Numbered from the stretch's first letter, positions 1 to 9,658 are shown. The stretch: DNA of 64,000 nucleotides from JALZUE01 sp051251725 (GCA_051251725.1 JBPOFN010000022.1:1-64000), one strand, 5' to 3'. A program made the numbers and translations. The notes: generated by a model not told the origin, from the sequence alone.

Positions 1-10
1 TAACAGCTTA

Positions 11-60
11 TTAGAAAGAAAAAGACCTTGTTTAAACAAGAGTAAAGCCCTTCTTTCTAC
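11..60. repeat. Nested palindromes at window start
   Basis: A perfect 14-bp palindrome (CTTGTTTAAACAAG, 27-40) lies between the arms TAGAAAGAA (12-20) and TTCTTTCTA (51-59), so the segment can fold into a two-level hairpin. There is no long T-run. It may be the terminator or attenuator of a gene outside the window, or a protein-binding palindrome. The remaining bases up to 211 show nothing recognisable. Confidence 0.4.
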
Positions 61-211
61 ATAAATAAAATGTAAACTACTGTAGTTTTTCAAATAACTC
101 AAGTAGATATATAAACCATCACAATCTTATTTTTAGAAAATAAGGCTAAAGTCTTATTTCCTGTCAAAAAGTAGGAAACATAGGCGAACTGTATATTAAA
201 TCAGTACTTAA

Positions 212-760
212 TTATAAATATTCAACAAAATCTTCGTAGCATTTTTCAGGTTTTGTTGGTAATTTTTTATTGATTGTACCTAGGTACAAATAACCGACAA
301 TATCTTCATCAAAATCAATATCTAAACCCTGCTTAACTTCTGAATTATAGCTAAAATCCCCGGTGCGCCACATAGCGCCAAGTCCTTGGGCAAAAGCGGC
401 CATTTGCATGGCGTGAGTTGCACAGCCCGCAGCAACAAGTTGTTCTTGTTTTGGTACTTTTGAATGTGGGTGGTATTTAGTGGTTACTATAATAATCATT
501 GGCGCCCGATAAGGCATGTTTTTAGCTTTTGCTATTTTGGTTTCATCGTCGGTATTTTTTTTCGCAACACTTTCAAAAAGATTGCTTAATCGGTCAAGCC
601 CCGATTTTTCCGCAATAATAAAACGCCAAGGTAATAAACCACCATGATCAGGAGCTTTCATACCGGCTTTTAAAATAATGTCTAATTGCGAAGTTGAAGG
701 CGAAGGCTCCGTTAGGAAAGGATTAGACTGGCGATTAAGTAATAAATCTATGCTGTTCAT
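212..760 (-). CDS. Nitroreductase family protein (YdjA-like)
   Basis: This is a small FMN-dependent nitroreductase of 182 residues, close in length to E. coli YdjA. The N-terminal part (SIDLLLNRQSNPFLTEPSPS, then MKAPDHGGLLPWRFI) is the typical FMN-phosphate and ring-binding segment of YdjA-like enzymes. The stretch AAGCATHAMQMAAFAQGLGAMW is the conserved dimer and flavin-contact helix, and the C-terminal IVGYLYLGTI strand is also typical. Members use NAD(P)H to reduce nitro compounds or quinones in the cytoplasm; the physiological substrate is unknown. It lies 54 bp downstream of the DoxX gene on the same strand and may be co-transcribed. The ATG start gives a complete family-length protein. 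Confidence 0.85.
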   Translation of the reverse strand: MNSIDLLLNRQSNPFLTEPSPSTSQLDIILKAGMKAPDHGGLLPWRFIIAEKSGLDRLSNLFESVAKKNTDDETKIAKAKNMPYRAPMIIIVTTKYHPHSKVPKQEQLVAAGCATHAMQMAAFAQGLGAMWRTGDFSYNSEVKQGLDIDFDEDIVGYLYLGTINKKLPTKPEKCYEDFVEYL

Positions 761-814
761 AAGCGACTTTTGTGTCCTGAAAAATACAAAAAGCCAGTCT
801 AAACGGTATCAAGG

Positions 815-1531
815 TTAAATTAAATCCTCGATTGAAAATTTATATTTACCCTTTTTGGAAAAATAATAGCGATAAAGGTAATAATCGGCACTGGTGAAAC
901 GGCCTGCGCCGATAAATAATAGCGCTAATAACATAATAAAATAACTACTCGCGAATTCAATCCCGTTATTTAATACCACAATATTACCATTTTCATAGAG
1001 CCAATCGGTATTACCATTCTCAGCCAGGATATCGCGCATGCGGTTAAGTTTATTAGCCGTTTGTTCACTGTTTTCTAAGCTAATGGCTGCACTGTCAAAA
1101 CCTAACCAATCGAAAACTTTTGCCGCACTGGTTTCCGGATTGGTTGGTGTAATAGCAAACCAGCCACTTTCTGCATGCACTGTGGTTGCAGCAATGACCA
1201 TGGTAAACATTAACGGGATCGTAAATAAACGCGTCGCTAAGCCGATTAATAATAACCAGCCACCAAAAAATTCAGTCCAAGCGGCTAAATTGGCTAATAA
1301 CCACGGCATCGGCAAACCAAGTCCCCATTCGTCATTACCAAACCAAGCAACAATATCGGGATTGGCCATTAAGCTGGCAAATCCCGTTACATCAGGGTTA
1401 CCTAGTTGTAATTTGCTGTAACCAGCCATAATAAATACCGGCGCGAGAAATAAGCGCAATAATAACGCTGGTATGCCATCAAAAACGGGTAACTTATTGA
1501 TGAGTGTTTGATAAAAAGAGAGTATTTTCAT
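815..1531 (-). CDS. DoxX family membrane protein
   Basis: This is a 238-residue inner-membrane protein of the DoxX family. Hydrophobic segments lie near residues 20-40 (LLLRLFLAPVFIMAGYSKL, the DoxX signature), 75-100 (LANLAAWTEFFGGWLLLIGLATRL), 103-118, and 195-213. Between the third and fourth segments is a hydrophilic insert of about 70 residues, which makes the protein longer than typical DoxX members (about 130-150). DoxX proteins are associated with redox and thiol stress or quinone metabolism, but no specific reaction can be assigned. It is transcribed toward the nitroreductase gene and is probably in an operon with it. The opposite-strand frame inside it is a shadow. Confidence 0.8.
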   Translation of the reverse strand: MKILSFYQTLINKLPVFDGIPALLLRLFLAPVFIMAGYSKLQLGNPDVTGFASLMANPDIVAWFGNDEWGLGLPMPWLLANLAAWTEFFGGWLLLIGLATRLFTIPLMFTMVIAATTVHAESGWFAITPTNPETSAAKVFDWLGFDSAAISLENSEQTANKLNRMRDILAENGNTDWLYENGNIVVLNNGIEFASSYFIMLLALLFIGAGRFTSADYYLYRYYFSKKGKYKFSIEDLI

Positions 1532-1688
1532 AATTAATTTTATAAGGCTGTTTAGCTAATAAGACCTTGTCGTTAACATTTTATTTCAAAATAGTTGAGT
1601 AAAGCTATGTTTTTACCTTGAAATTACTTAACCCATATCCAAATCCGTTGCATAATAAAAACACTTACAATAATTATTGGTTTATTTC

Positions 1689-3542
1689 ATGATAGGACGT
1701 CTGTTTTCAAAATTATGGCGCATTTTAAATTTAACGCGCATTATTATTCTCAACCTGATCTTTTTTATTTTGCTAGCGGTATTTATTGCGGCGTTATCAA
1801 GTGATAAAGGTGAAATTAATATACCGCAAGGTGCTGCTTTAGTCTTAAACCTTAAAGGACAATTGGTTGAACAAAAACAACAAATAAATCCAATGGACGC
1901 TTTTGTTGCCGAAGCCATGGAACAACCTGAAGATAATCCTGAAGTATTAATAAGTGATGTCCTCTTCGCCATCAAGGCAGCTAAATCAGATGATAGAATT
2001 TCGCTTTTAGTCCTTAAATTAGGCATGTTGCAAAACAGTGGTTTATCTAAATTACAAGATGTAGCACATGCCATTGAAGATTTTAAAACCTCCGGTAAAC
2101 AAGTAATTGCCACCGGCGATCAATACAGCCAAGCGCAATATTATCTGGCCAGTTATGCTAATGAAATTTGGTTAAACCCTAAAGGCTGGTTGTTATTTGA
2201 AGGATTTAACAGCTACCAAGTGTACTTCAAATCAGCATTGGAAAAGCTTTCAATTAACCAACATATTTTCCGTGTTGGTACCTATAAATCAGCTGTTGAG
2301 CCATTTATCCGTGATGATATGTCGCCAGCGGCTAAAGAAGCTAACTTATTATGGTTAAGCGATTTATGGGGACAATATAAAAGCGATGTTGCGGCCCAGC
2401 GCGGTATTGATGTTTCAAATTTTGATGAAAAAGCAGAAACCTTGATCACTAAGTTAGCAGCGGCCAATGGTAATATGGCCGAGTATGCAAAATTCAACAA
2501 CTGGGTTGATGCGTTAAAAACTCGTCAAGAAATGACAACTGCGTTAATCGAGTTAGTGGGTGAAAGTAATAAAGATGCTTATAATCAAATCCGCTTTAAA
2601 GATTATTTAAAAGTGCAAAAACCGGCAATAGCGTTTGAGAACCCAAGTACAGACAAGGTTGCGGTAATTATTGCCAAAGGCAATATTTTAAATGGCACTC
2701 AAAAACCAGGTACTATCGGCGGCACCAGCACGGCTAAACTATTAAAACAAGCAAGATTAGATGACAGTGTTAAAGCGGTAGTATTACGGGTTGATAGCCC
2801 TGGTGGCAGCGCTTTTGCTTCTGAAATTATTCGCCAAGAAGTAGTACAATTAAAAGCTGCGGGTAAACCCGTTGTTGCTTCTATGGGCACATACGCCGCT
2901 TCTGGCGGTTATTGGATCTCAGCATCGGCAGATAAAATTATTGCCTCGCCGTCAACCATCACAGGCTCAATTGGTATTTTTGGTTTGATGATGACTTTCG
3001 AAGAAAGTCTTGCCAAATTAGGTGTTTACACTGACGGTGTGGGCACTACTGATATTGGTAGTTTTGGCGTTACCCGCCCACTTGACGATAACATCGGCAA
3101 ACTTATTCAACTTAATATTGAGCGCGGCTACCAAGATTTTATTGCACTCGTAGCAGAAAGCCGAAATATGACTTTAGCGCAAGTTGATGCTGTGGCGCAA
3201 GGCCGTGTTTGGTCTGGTGTTAAAGCAAAAGAGCTAGGGTTAGTTGATGAGCTGGGTAATTTAGATGATGCCATCAATGCCGCAGCTACAATTGCTGGCT
3301 TAGACAATTTCGAGTCTAAATTAATCGAGAAAAAACCTTCATCAATGGATAAGTTTTTACGTGATATGTTAGGTCAAAGTGCAAAACTATTATTAAGTCC
3401 AACGCTTGAGGTTGATACTTTAACGTCATCCGGTCCTGTTGATTTATTAATGAAGCGATTAAATACAGAAGTGAAGCAATTTAATCAATTTAATGATCCA
3501 AACGGTGCTTATTCTTTTTGTTTGCAATGTGATGTGAATTAA
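1689..3542 (+). CDS. sppA: Signal peptide peptidase SppA, 67K type
   Basis: SppA is an inner-membrane serine protease that degrades cleaved signal peptides. The protein of 617 residues from the ATG at 1689 matches the long, duplicated enterobacterial form (E. coli 618). A TTG four codons upstream is possible but less likely. An N-terminal membrane helix (residues about 15-40) is followed by two tandem S49 peptidase domains. The catalytic lysine should be Lys200 in RVGTYKSAVEPF and the nucleophile Ser405 in TYAASGGYWIS, which matches the Lys/Ser dyad split across the two halves in this family. It is divergent from the DoxX gene and ends before a bidirectional terminator. Confidence 0.95.
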   Translation: MIGRLFSKLWRILNLTRIIILNLIFFILLAVFIAALSSDKGEINIPQGAALVLNLKGQLVEQKQQINPMDAFVAEAMEQPEDNPEVLISDVLFAIKAAKSDDRISLLVLKLGMLQNSGLSKLQDVAHAIEDFKTSGKQVIATGDQYSQAQYYLASYANEIWLNPKGWLLFEGFNSYQVYFKSALEKLSINQHIFRVGTYKSAVEPFIRDDMSPAAKEANLLWLSDLWGQYKSDVAAQRGIDVSNFDEKAETLITKLAAANGNMAEYAKFNNWVDALKTRQEMTTALIELVGESNKDAYNQIRFKDYLKVQKPAIAFENPSTDKVAVIIAKGNILNGTQKPGTIGGTSTAKLLKQARLDDSVKAVVLRVDSPGGSAFASEIIRQEVVQLKAAGKPVVASMGTYAASGGYWISASADKIIASPSTITGSIGIFGLMMTFEESLAKLGVYTDGVGTTDIGSFGVTRPLDDNIGKLIQLNIERGYQDFIALVAESRNMTLAQVDAVAQGRVWSGVKAKELGLVDELGNLDDAINAAATIAGLDNFESKLIEKKPSSMDKFLRDMLGQSAKLLLSPTLEVDTLTSSGPVDLLMKRLNTEVKQFNQFNDPNGAYSFCLQCDVN

Positions 3543-3660
3543 TCAAAGGTTCACTGATAACCAGAACTTATTACTGAGCTAACTCCTGAACTATAATAAG
3601 TTAACTCAATTTAACTTAAAACATTAAAGAATAAAGTTTTGGGATAAATATCAGGCATTA

Positions 3661-3698
3661 AAAAAGGCGCTACCCGTTAAACGGTCGCGCCTTTTTTG
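3661..3698. terminator. Bidirectional terminator, sppA / HIT gene
   Basis: The stem AAAAAGGCGC / GCGCCTTTTT encloses a 16-base loop that contains a second small stem (ACCCGTTAAACGGT). A-tract and T-tract on opposite sides allow termination from both strands. It sits between the convergent sppA and HIT genes. Confidence 0.85.
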
Positions 3699-3728
3699 TC
3701 TTTAATTGTTATCAAGTTTTCAAAAGCA

Positions 3729-4097
3729 TTAACACGACAGCATCGGCCCTAATGGCTGGCCGCCTAATAAATGCATATGAATATGGTAAACTTCTTGGCC
3801 GCCGTGTTTATTGCAGTTCATGATCAACCGGTAACCGTTTTCATCAATGCCCTCTGCTTTCGCCAGCTTTTTCGCCACTGTGATCATTCGGCCTAACGTT
3901 AGCTCATCAGCTTCTTCAACATCATTCACGGTTGGGATCAGTTTATTAGGAATAATCAGAATATGGCTGTCGACCCGCGGCGCAATATCTCTAAATGCGG
4001 TAACTAAGTCATCTTGATATAACAAGGGCGTTGGGATTTCTTGGCGAATAATTTTTGAAAAGATAGTTTCTTCAGCTATTTTTTTTGTCTCGGTCAT
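3729..4097 (-). CDS. HIT family protein (HinT-like nucleotide hydrolase)
   Basis: This is a histidine-triad protein of 122 residues from the ATG at 4097. A GTG one codon upstream is less likely, because AAGGAA lies at good spacing to the ATG. The HIT signature HxHxHxx appears as YHIHMHLLGG near the C-terminus. The N-terminal FSKIIRQEIPTPLLYQDD and the central DIAPRVDSHILIIPNK segment (usual order PQAPTHILVIPK) are typical of HinT purine-nucleoside phosphoramidases. It is cytosolic and probably acts on AMP-lysine or other phosphoramidates. It is convergent with sppA and stands alone as a single gene. Confidence 0.9.
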   Translation of the reverse strand: MTETKKIAEETIFSKIIRQEIPTPLLYQDDLVTAFRDIAPRVDSHILIIPNKLIPTVNDVEEADELTLGRMITVAKKLAKAEGIDENGYRLIMNCNKHGGQEVYHIHMHLLGGQPLGPMLSC

Positions 4098-4239
4098 CAC
4101 TTAAATTCCTTGTTTAGCGCAACGTATTTTTTGCCACAGCGCTTAAATTTTCAGTCGTTGTTAATGTCAGTATTATTAATCAATATCGGTATTAGTTAAT
4201 CTATTATTTTAACTTAGCAGTTGTTTAAGTTATTAGTTA

Positions 4240-5414
4240 TTAAGGCACTAATTGATAAATACTGCCTTTGGCTAAATCGGTAGCATAAATCTCACCTTGA
4301 AAGTCTTGGGCAAAACTCACCACTTTAACGCTTGGATCTGAGATTATTTTCACCGGCGTGTTAAACGCTGGGTATTGGCTGGCCCAAAAGTTTCCTAAGA
4401 TATAATCACCATAAATATAATGATTGTTAAGTGCTGGTATTTTATCACCTGTGTAGACAAAACCGCCGGTAATTGATATGCCTTGATCACGTGTATAAGA
4501 GATTTTTGGCAACACTAAATTAGTTTTTTTACAGTCTTCTTTCGGTTTAAAACAAGTATCAGCTTCAATAATATTCCAGCCAAGATTATCACCGCGAGCA
4601 ACAACCGAAACTTCTTCTTTTTTATTTTGGCCAACATCAGCAACAAGTAAAGTGCCGTTTGGGCTAAATGAAAAACGCCAAGGGTTGCGAACGCCGTAGG
4701 CCCAAATTTCTGCTCTGGCGCCAGCATTAACCTGTTGCTCAGAATTAGCATTATGGCTATTAGCCGAGCTAGTTTTCTTTACAAAAGGATTATCTTGTGG
4801 AATGGCATAGTTAGCTTGCGCTGTGGTGTTATCAATATCAATACGCAAGATTGCGCCTAATAACGTCGATAGGTTTTGACCATGGCCATGTGGATCGCCG
4901 CTTTTACCGCCATCGCCCATACCAATATACAAATAACCATCCGGTCCGAAAGCGAGTTGGCCGCCGTTATGGTTGTTATAGGGCTGAGCAATTTCAACTA
5001 TGATAGTTTCATTGGCAAGCGCATATTTGCCACCTTTTTTTACCACCTCAAACGATGCGATACGTGTTCGAGCATCACCTGACTCAGGGTTATAATTGAC
5101 AAATAATTTATTCACTTGCCCAAACTTAGGATGAAACGCTAAGCCAAGCAGCCCCATTTCAGAGGTAGTGCGCACGTTAAAGTAATGAATTTTATAGCTC
5201 GAGTTATCGCTCAAGTTATCGCTAAGTGCGACAAAACTTAACTGCCCTTGCTTCTGGGCGACAAAAGCCTGCTTAGCTGTATTTGCTAGCGTTGGGATAA
5301 ATTTCATATCAACGGGCTGCTCTAAGCCGCTAAACACGGTTTTAAACTAACCGCGTAACTGGTGCTAGTGGCTGATAGCAAAATAGCCAGTAAACATAAT
5401 TGACGATATCCCAT
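4240..5414 (-). pseudogene. PQQ/GSDH-type sugar dehydrogenase, frameshifted in signal peptide
   Basis: The body (5337 to 4240, 365 codons) is a soluble aldose/glucose dehydrogenase beta-propeller of the GSDH family (YliI-like). It shows EMGLLGLAFHPKFG, NNHNGGQLAFGPDGYLYIG, SGDPHGHGQNL, GVRNPWRFSFSP and GDNLGWNIIEA, all conserved family elements. That frame has no ATG or signal peptide and would open with GTG at 5337. Just upstream in another frame lies an ATG at 5414 (AGGG about nine bases before it) with a textbook signal peptide: MGYRQLCLLAILL, then a small-residue region ending in SYA, then VSLK. That frame stops after 26 codons. One extra base in the short A-run (5337-5345) would join them as VSLKTVFSGLEQPVD, a normal N-terminus for this family. 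This is either a real single-base deletion or an assembly error. Confidence 0.8.
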
Positions 5415-5515
5415 ACGATGTACCCTATACTTTGCGAAGTAAGCTTAGTAGTTAAGCTGTGATAAACAAGCTGTGATATGAATTGTACGGTATTAGCCAG
5501 CGAGTATTTTCATTT

Positions 5516-5558
5516 CTCCCTTGTTTTAGCGCTATAAGCGAGTGATAAAACAAGGGAG
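5516..5558. repeat. Long hairpin between metC and sugar dehydrogenase genes
   Basis: A perfect 13-bp stem (CTCCCTTGTTTTA / TAAAACAAGGGAG) surrounds a 17-base loop that contains GCGC and GCG. No T-run follows on either strand. It lies upstream of the dehydrogenase gene (minus strand) and downstream of metC. Closer to the dehydrogenase start there is also an 11-base direct repeat AAGCTGTGATA (5454-5464 and 5468-5478). Confidence 0.55.
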
Positions 5559-5594
5559 GTATTATTGTTCAAGCTATTGTTCAAGAAAAACAGT

Positions 5595-5624
5595 AAGCCC
5601 GTATAATTTTTCAATCACGGGCTT
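5595..5624 (-). terminator. Hairpin after metC
   Basis: Stem AAGCCCGT / ACGGGCTT with a 14-base AT-rich loop lies about 10 bp past the metC stop codon. It is followed by ACTGTTTTTC on the minus strand, so only a short T-run is present. It probably terminates metC transcription. Confidence 0.6.
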
Positions 5625-5634
5625 AGTCAACAGC

Positions 5635-6798
5635 TTAACTTTTTAAACGCTCAAAACCTGCAGCTAAATCTTCAATTAAGTCATCAATATCTTCTAAACC
5701 AACATGTAATCTAATTAAGGGCCCTTGATATTGCCACTTAGTTACCGTACGCAAACTTTGTACATTGGCTATCGCTAAAATTAAACTTTCAAATCCGCCC
5801 CATGAATAGCCCATTTTAAAATGTTCCATGCCGTCCAACATTGCGCGCGTATTAAAGTTTTGATCTTTTAAGACAAATGAGAATAAACCGTTGGCGCCAG
5901 TAAAGTCACGTTTAAAAAACTCATGCCCAGGACAACTTGGTAATGCTGGGTGCAATACTGTTTCTACTTCGTCACGTTCAGCCAGCCAGTGTGCAAGTTT
6001 TAAAGCATTTTTTTCATGTTGCTGCATTCTTACCCCTAAGGTGCGAATGCCACGTAGCGCTAAGTACAGATCGTCTGGCGAGGTACATTGGCCCATAGTA
6101 TAGCTATTTTCGCGAACTTCTGGCCAATATTCTTCGGTCGCCGTTGCCGTTCCTAACATCACATCAGAATGACCAACAATATATTTGGTCGCAGCTTGTA
6201 CAGAAATATCAACGCCATAATCAAACGGCTGAAAATTAACCGCAGCGCCCCAAGTATTATCTAACATCACGATACAATTATGTTGATGGGCAACTTTGGC
6301 AATTGCTGGCACATCTTGCACTTCCATGGTTAAAGACCCTGGCGACTCTAGAAACACTAAGCGGGTATTTGGTTGGATCAATGTTTCAATGCCTGCGCCA
6401 ATTAGCGGGTCATAATAAGTCGTTTCAATACCCAGTTTTTTCAAAATTTTATCGCAAAAATCACGCGTCGGTTCATAGGCATTATCAATCATCAAGATAT
6501 GATCGCCAGTTTTAACCACTGAGATAATTGCATTCGTTATTGCCGCTGTGCCTGAGGGGTAAAGTGCACAACCGGCACCGCCTTCAAGTGCAACCATAGC
6601 ATCACAAAAAGCAAAAGCAGTGGTGGTGCCGCGACGGCCATAATAAAGTACTTGTTTGGTTTTATTCGCGCCGGCATGTTTCATATCGGCTACTGAATCA
6701 AAAACAACGGTAGATGCTCTTTGTACTGGAGGGTTAACTACGCCTTTTGTCCATTGGCTACTACGGCCAGCGGTGACAATTTTAGTATCTTTTCTCAT
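5635..6798 (-). CDS. metC: Cystathionine beta-lyase
   Basis: This PLP enzyme of 387 residues cleaves cystathionine to homocysteine, pyruvate and ammonia in methionine synthesis. The PLP-binding lysine is Lys205 in AATKYIVGHSD (E. coli MetC Lys210). Other hallmarks are the N-terminal VNPPVQRASTVVF, YYGRRGTTTAFAFCDAM, LYPSGTAAITN and MLDNTWGAA, which contains the PLP-contacting Asp. SYSWGGFESLI-type substrate-binding residues occur near the end (MGYSWGGFESL). The MetC subgroup rather than MetB is favoured by RGTTT and WGGFESL. It is a single gene on the minus strand, with weak MetJ-like 8-mers about 135-160 bp upstream. Confidence 0.93.
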   Translation of the reverse strand: MRKDTKIVTAGRSSQWTKGVVNPPVQRASTVVFDSVADMKHAGANKTKQVLYYGRRGTTTAFAFCDAMVALEGGAGCALYPSGTAAITNAIISVVKTGDHILMIDNAYEPTRDFCDKILKKLGIETTYYDPLIGAGIETLIQPNTRLVFLESPGSLTMEVQDVPAIAKVAHQHNCIVMLDNTWGAAVNFQPFDYGVDISVQAATKYIVGHSDVMLGTATATEEYWPEVRENSYTMGQCTSPDDLYLALRGIRTLGVRMQQHEKNALKLAHWLAERDEVETVLHPALPSCPGHEFFKRDFTGANGLFSFVLKDQNFNTRAMLDGMEHFKMGYSWGGFESLILAIANVQSLRTVTKWQYQGPLIRLHVGLEDIDDLIEDLAAGFERLKS

Positions 6799-6931
6799 TT
6801 ATTCACTCAGTAACTTGGTTAGCGGTTGAACTTTTGGCCGTTGTTTGCAGTAAAATTCATTGTTAGTTTTACTGTCAACAAAAGCATATTGTTCAGTTAA
6901 TGGCTTGCAGATCCTGTGATCTTGTCGCTTA

Positions 6932-6955
6932 TTTCATCCGGCTATCTAGCCGTCT
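6932..6955 (-). promoter_or_regulatory. Possible MetJ operator upstream of metC
   Basis: Read on the minus strand, three consecutive 8-mers AGACGGCT, AGATAGCC and GGATGAAA resemble a degenerate met-box array (consensus AGACGTCT). The first matches 7 of 8, the others poorly. The position upstream of metC is the main support. The rest of the metC-polB gap shows nothing else. Confidence 0.25.
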
Positions 6956-7011
6956 AAATATAGTAACTAATTTATACCTATATTAGAACCGTGATGCACT
7001 GATTATTTACC

Positions 7012-9579
7012 TTAAAACAAATTTAGCTGATTATTGGTGATTTCGTCAAAGCTGGTATGAATAAATGGTAAAATAGCATCAGCAACGGCTTTAAGTTGGC
7101 GTTCAACATAAAGCTGATGATCAATCGCTGATGACAGTTGCTCTTTTGCTTGCGGGCCATTAATGGTCATCACGTATTCTATCCAACCTTTATTTTGATA
7201 CCTTAACGGTTTACCCGTTGCTAAGTTATGTTCATCGGCCGCTCTCGCCGCTTTTATATGCGGCGGGATATTTTTCACATACTCATTTAATTTTCGGCGA
7301 ATACGTTTACGATAAATCAATAACTCATCTAACTGACCGGCATAGGTTTTTTCGGTCATTGTTAAGACATACTCTTTTACCGGTAAGTCATTAAATACGC
7401 GGTGGTATAACTCTCGCTGAAATTGCTTAGCCAGTTCAGTCCAATCAGTACGTACTGACTCTAATCCTTTGTAAATAATGCTTTGCTCGCCCTGCTTATT
7501 TTTAACCATGCCGGCATAGCGTTTTTTAGTGCCAATGTCTAAACCGCGAATTGTCGGCATTAAAAATTTAATAAAGTGGGTTTCAAATTCTATTTCTAAT
7601 TCGCTTGTTATTGCAAAGTCATCCGCTAAATGTTGTTGCCAGCCTTGGTTGATAAAGTTCTGTAACGCTATGCCCTTTTCACGACATTGCGCTTGGCTAT
7701 ATTCTCCGCCTAAGTGCACAAAAATAGAATCGGTATCACCATAGATAACCTGAAAACCAAAAGTACTTTCAATCCACAGGGAAGTGGTTTTTAAAATATC
7801 ATGGCTACGTTTAGTGATTGAACTTGATAAACGCGGGTCAAAATAGCGACAGCCAGTTGAACCTAAGATGCCATAAAATGAATTCATGATAATTTTTATC
7901 GCTTGCGATAACACCTTGTTACCTTCAGCTTTGGCTTTGTCGCGCTCAGACCATAAGCTTTTAATGATATCGGGAAGAAAATGCTGCTCGCGGGAAAAAT
8001 AAGCGCCATCGTAACCTTTGATCGGCAAGTGCTTTAGGCTTTGTTCATTGGTTTTTGCTTCAAGCTCTTCCGCCAACCCTTCAATCATTCCCATCGGGTC
8101 AATATTAAAAGTGCGAATAATACTTGGGTAGAGGCTTTTAAAATCTAACACCAAAACATTATCATATAAACCCGGCACTGAGTTCATCACATATCCGCCA
8201 GGAGACACAAATCCTTGTTGGCCATCGCCCATATTCGGCGCAATATATCCCGCTCGATGAAGCTTGGGTGTATATAAATTAGTAAAGGCAGCAACCGAGC
8301 CACCAATACGGTCTAACTCTAATCCCGTTAATTGTGCCCGTAAGATGGCAAAACTTAATAAGTCAGTTTTTTCAAAAATTAGCCAAACTAAACGGCAATC
8401 TTCAAGGTTATATTTGGCTAATGCGATTTTATTGTTGTTAAAGTTATCGGCTATTTCTTTTAATCGATTGTCGACATCATCAACTTTTTTGCCTATGCCT
8501 AATAATTCACGGGCGACATTTTCTAATGAAAAACTGGAGAAGTTGTAAGTGGCGGATTTAAGTAAATCTATACCGTCTAATACGACCCTGCCCGAGATCG
8601 AAATAAACTTCATGTCACTGACATTATTTTTACGCCAGTAAGCTGTTCTGCCATCGCGGCCAATAGCAAACGGAATTTTATGAAGGTCACAGCGTTTTTG
8701 CAGTAGGTCAAAGTCAAAATTAATAACATTCCAACCAATAATAATGTCAGGATCATATTGAATTAACCAAGCAATAAAACGTTGTAATAACGCTTTTTCA
8801 TCCGCCAGCCATTCAATGGTCAAGCCGTCGTCATAGTGACTTAGTGCCGGCTTGTTATCAGCGCCGGTTACTTGAGTTGGCTCACTAATGTAGTCAGTAA
8901 TCGTATTTATAAGACTTTCATTAGCGGTACCCTGCTCCGGAATGCTAACCTCATTGTCAGCACAAGCGCTGGTATTATAGTCCTGTGCTGCTGCTGGGCT
9001 ATTTTGATCCCCGATCATAAAAACTGTTTTAATGTTATCGCTATAAACGCCAATAGAGAATAATTCACCGTTGTAAGCACATTCTAAATCGATTGACACC
9101 ATAGCTAACGACATCAACAGCTCAGTTTTTTTAGCTTGGCCTTGAGTAACCTCAAGATAACCATTGCGCTTGCGGTAGCGACCGGTAAAGCTCATTGATG
9201 AGGTGATAAAGCGCTCCATTAAAAAGCGATCATCTGGCCTAATATCATCCTCATAACATTTAATGTTAGATTGTTTTAATAGTTCACGAGCAGCATAAAA
9301 GTCTTTTAAGCTGTTAAAATAAAAACAACACACTAACTGATGTTTGAAGGTTTTAAGTGCTAAGGGTTTTATTTGGGCAACGGGGATTTGTGCTTGCGCT
9401 AAAAATTCATGTGCTAAGGCTTGTTGGTTTTGCTCAACAAAAAACAGCGCCCTTTCATTATCTATTTGTAACTTTATAGGTCCCTGTGCACTTTGCAGCC
9501 AAAACGTTAACACTAAGCGATTGTTTTGATCATGACATTGGCGCGTAAGCAGTAAACCAGAAGCAGGATAAGGTGACAT
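7012..9579 (-). CDS. polB: DNA polymerase II (family B)
   Basis: This is a family B DNA polymerase with proofreading, used in SOS and replication-restart repair in E. coli. The protein is 855 residues against 783 in E. coli. The exonuclease carries Exo I (Asp164, Glu166 in SIDLECAYNG), Exo II (GWNVINFDFDLL) and Exo III (YNLEDCRLVW). The polymerase has motif A (LDFKSLYPSI), motif B (IKIIMNSFYGILG) and motif C (Asp615 and Asp617 in YGDTDSIFV), plus the KKRYAG element. All catalytic residues are present. The extra length sits mostly as a hydrophilic insert of about 50 residues between Exo I and Exo II. No LexA box was seen close to its own start; a perfect box lies about 450 bp upstream and nearer dinG. 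Confidence 0.95.
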   Translation of the reverse strand: MSPYPASGLLLTRQCHDQNNRLVLTFWLQSAQGPIKLQIDNERALFFVEQNQQALAHEFLAQAQIPVAQIKPLALKTFKHQLVCCFYFNSLKDFYAARELLKQSNIKCYEDDIRPDDRFLMERFITSSMSFTGRYRKRNGYLEVTQGQAKKTELLMSLAMVSIDLECAYNGELFSIGVYSDNIKTVFMIGDQNSPAAAQDYNTSACADNEVSIPEQGTANESLINTITDYISEPTQVTGADNKPALSHYDDGLTIEWLADEKALLQRFIAWLIQYDPDIIIGWNVINFDFDLLQKRCDLHKIPFAIGRDGRTAYWRKNNVSDMKFISISGRVVLDGIDLLKSATYNFSSFSLENVARELLGIGKKVDDVDNRLKEIADNFNNNKIALAKYNLEDCRLVWLIFEKTDLLSFAILRAQLTGLELDRIGGSVAAFTNLYTPKLHRAGYIAPNMGDGQQGFVSPGGYVMNSVPGLYDNVLVLDFKSLYPSIIRTFNIDPMGMIEGLAEELEAKTNEQSLKHLPIKGYDGAYFSREQHFLPDIIKSLWSERDKAKAEGNKVLSQAIKIIMNSFYGILGSTGCRYFDPRLSSSITKRSHDILKTTSLWIESTFGFQVIYGDTDSIFVHLGGEYSQAQCREKGIALQNFINQGWQQHLADDFAITSELEIEFETHFIKFLMPTIRGLDIGTKKRYAGMVKNKQGEQSIIYKGLESVRTDWTELAKQFQRELYHRVFNDLPVKEYVLTMTEKTYAGQLDELLIYRKRIRRKLNEYVKNIPPHIKAARAADEHNLATGKPLRYQNKGWIEYVMTINGPQAKEQLSSAIDHQLYVERQLKAVADAILPFIHTSFDEITNNQLNLF

Positions 9580-9658
9580 ATAAATTTGTGTAGACCACTG
9601 TCGTCGTGAATGTAAAAAAAATAAGGCGTTTGTACTTTACTAATTTTAGCCTTTAGTA

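Noticed and set aside
1038..1421. A 127-codon frame opposite the DoxX gene, and similar long antisense frames in purB, msrB, pykA, polB and the chemotaxis gene
   Set aside because: All lie inside well-supported genes on the other strand and have no ribosome-binding site or family features.
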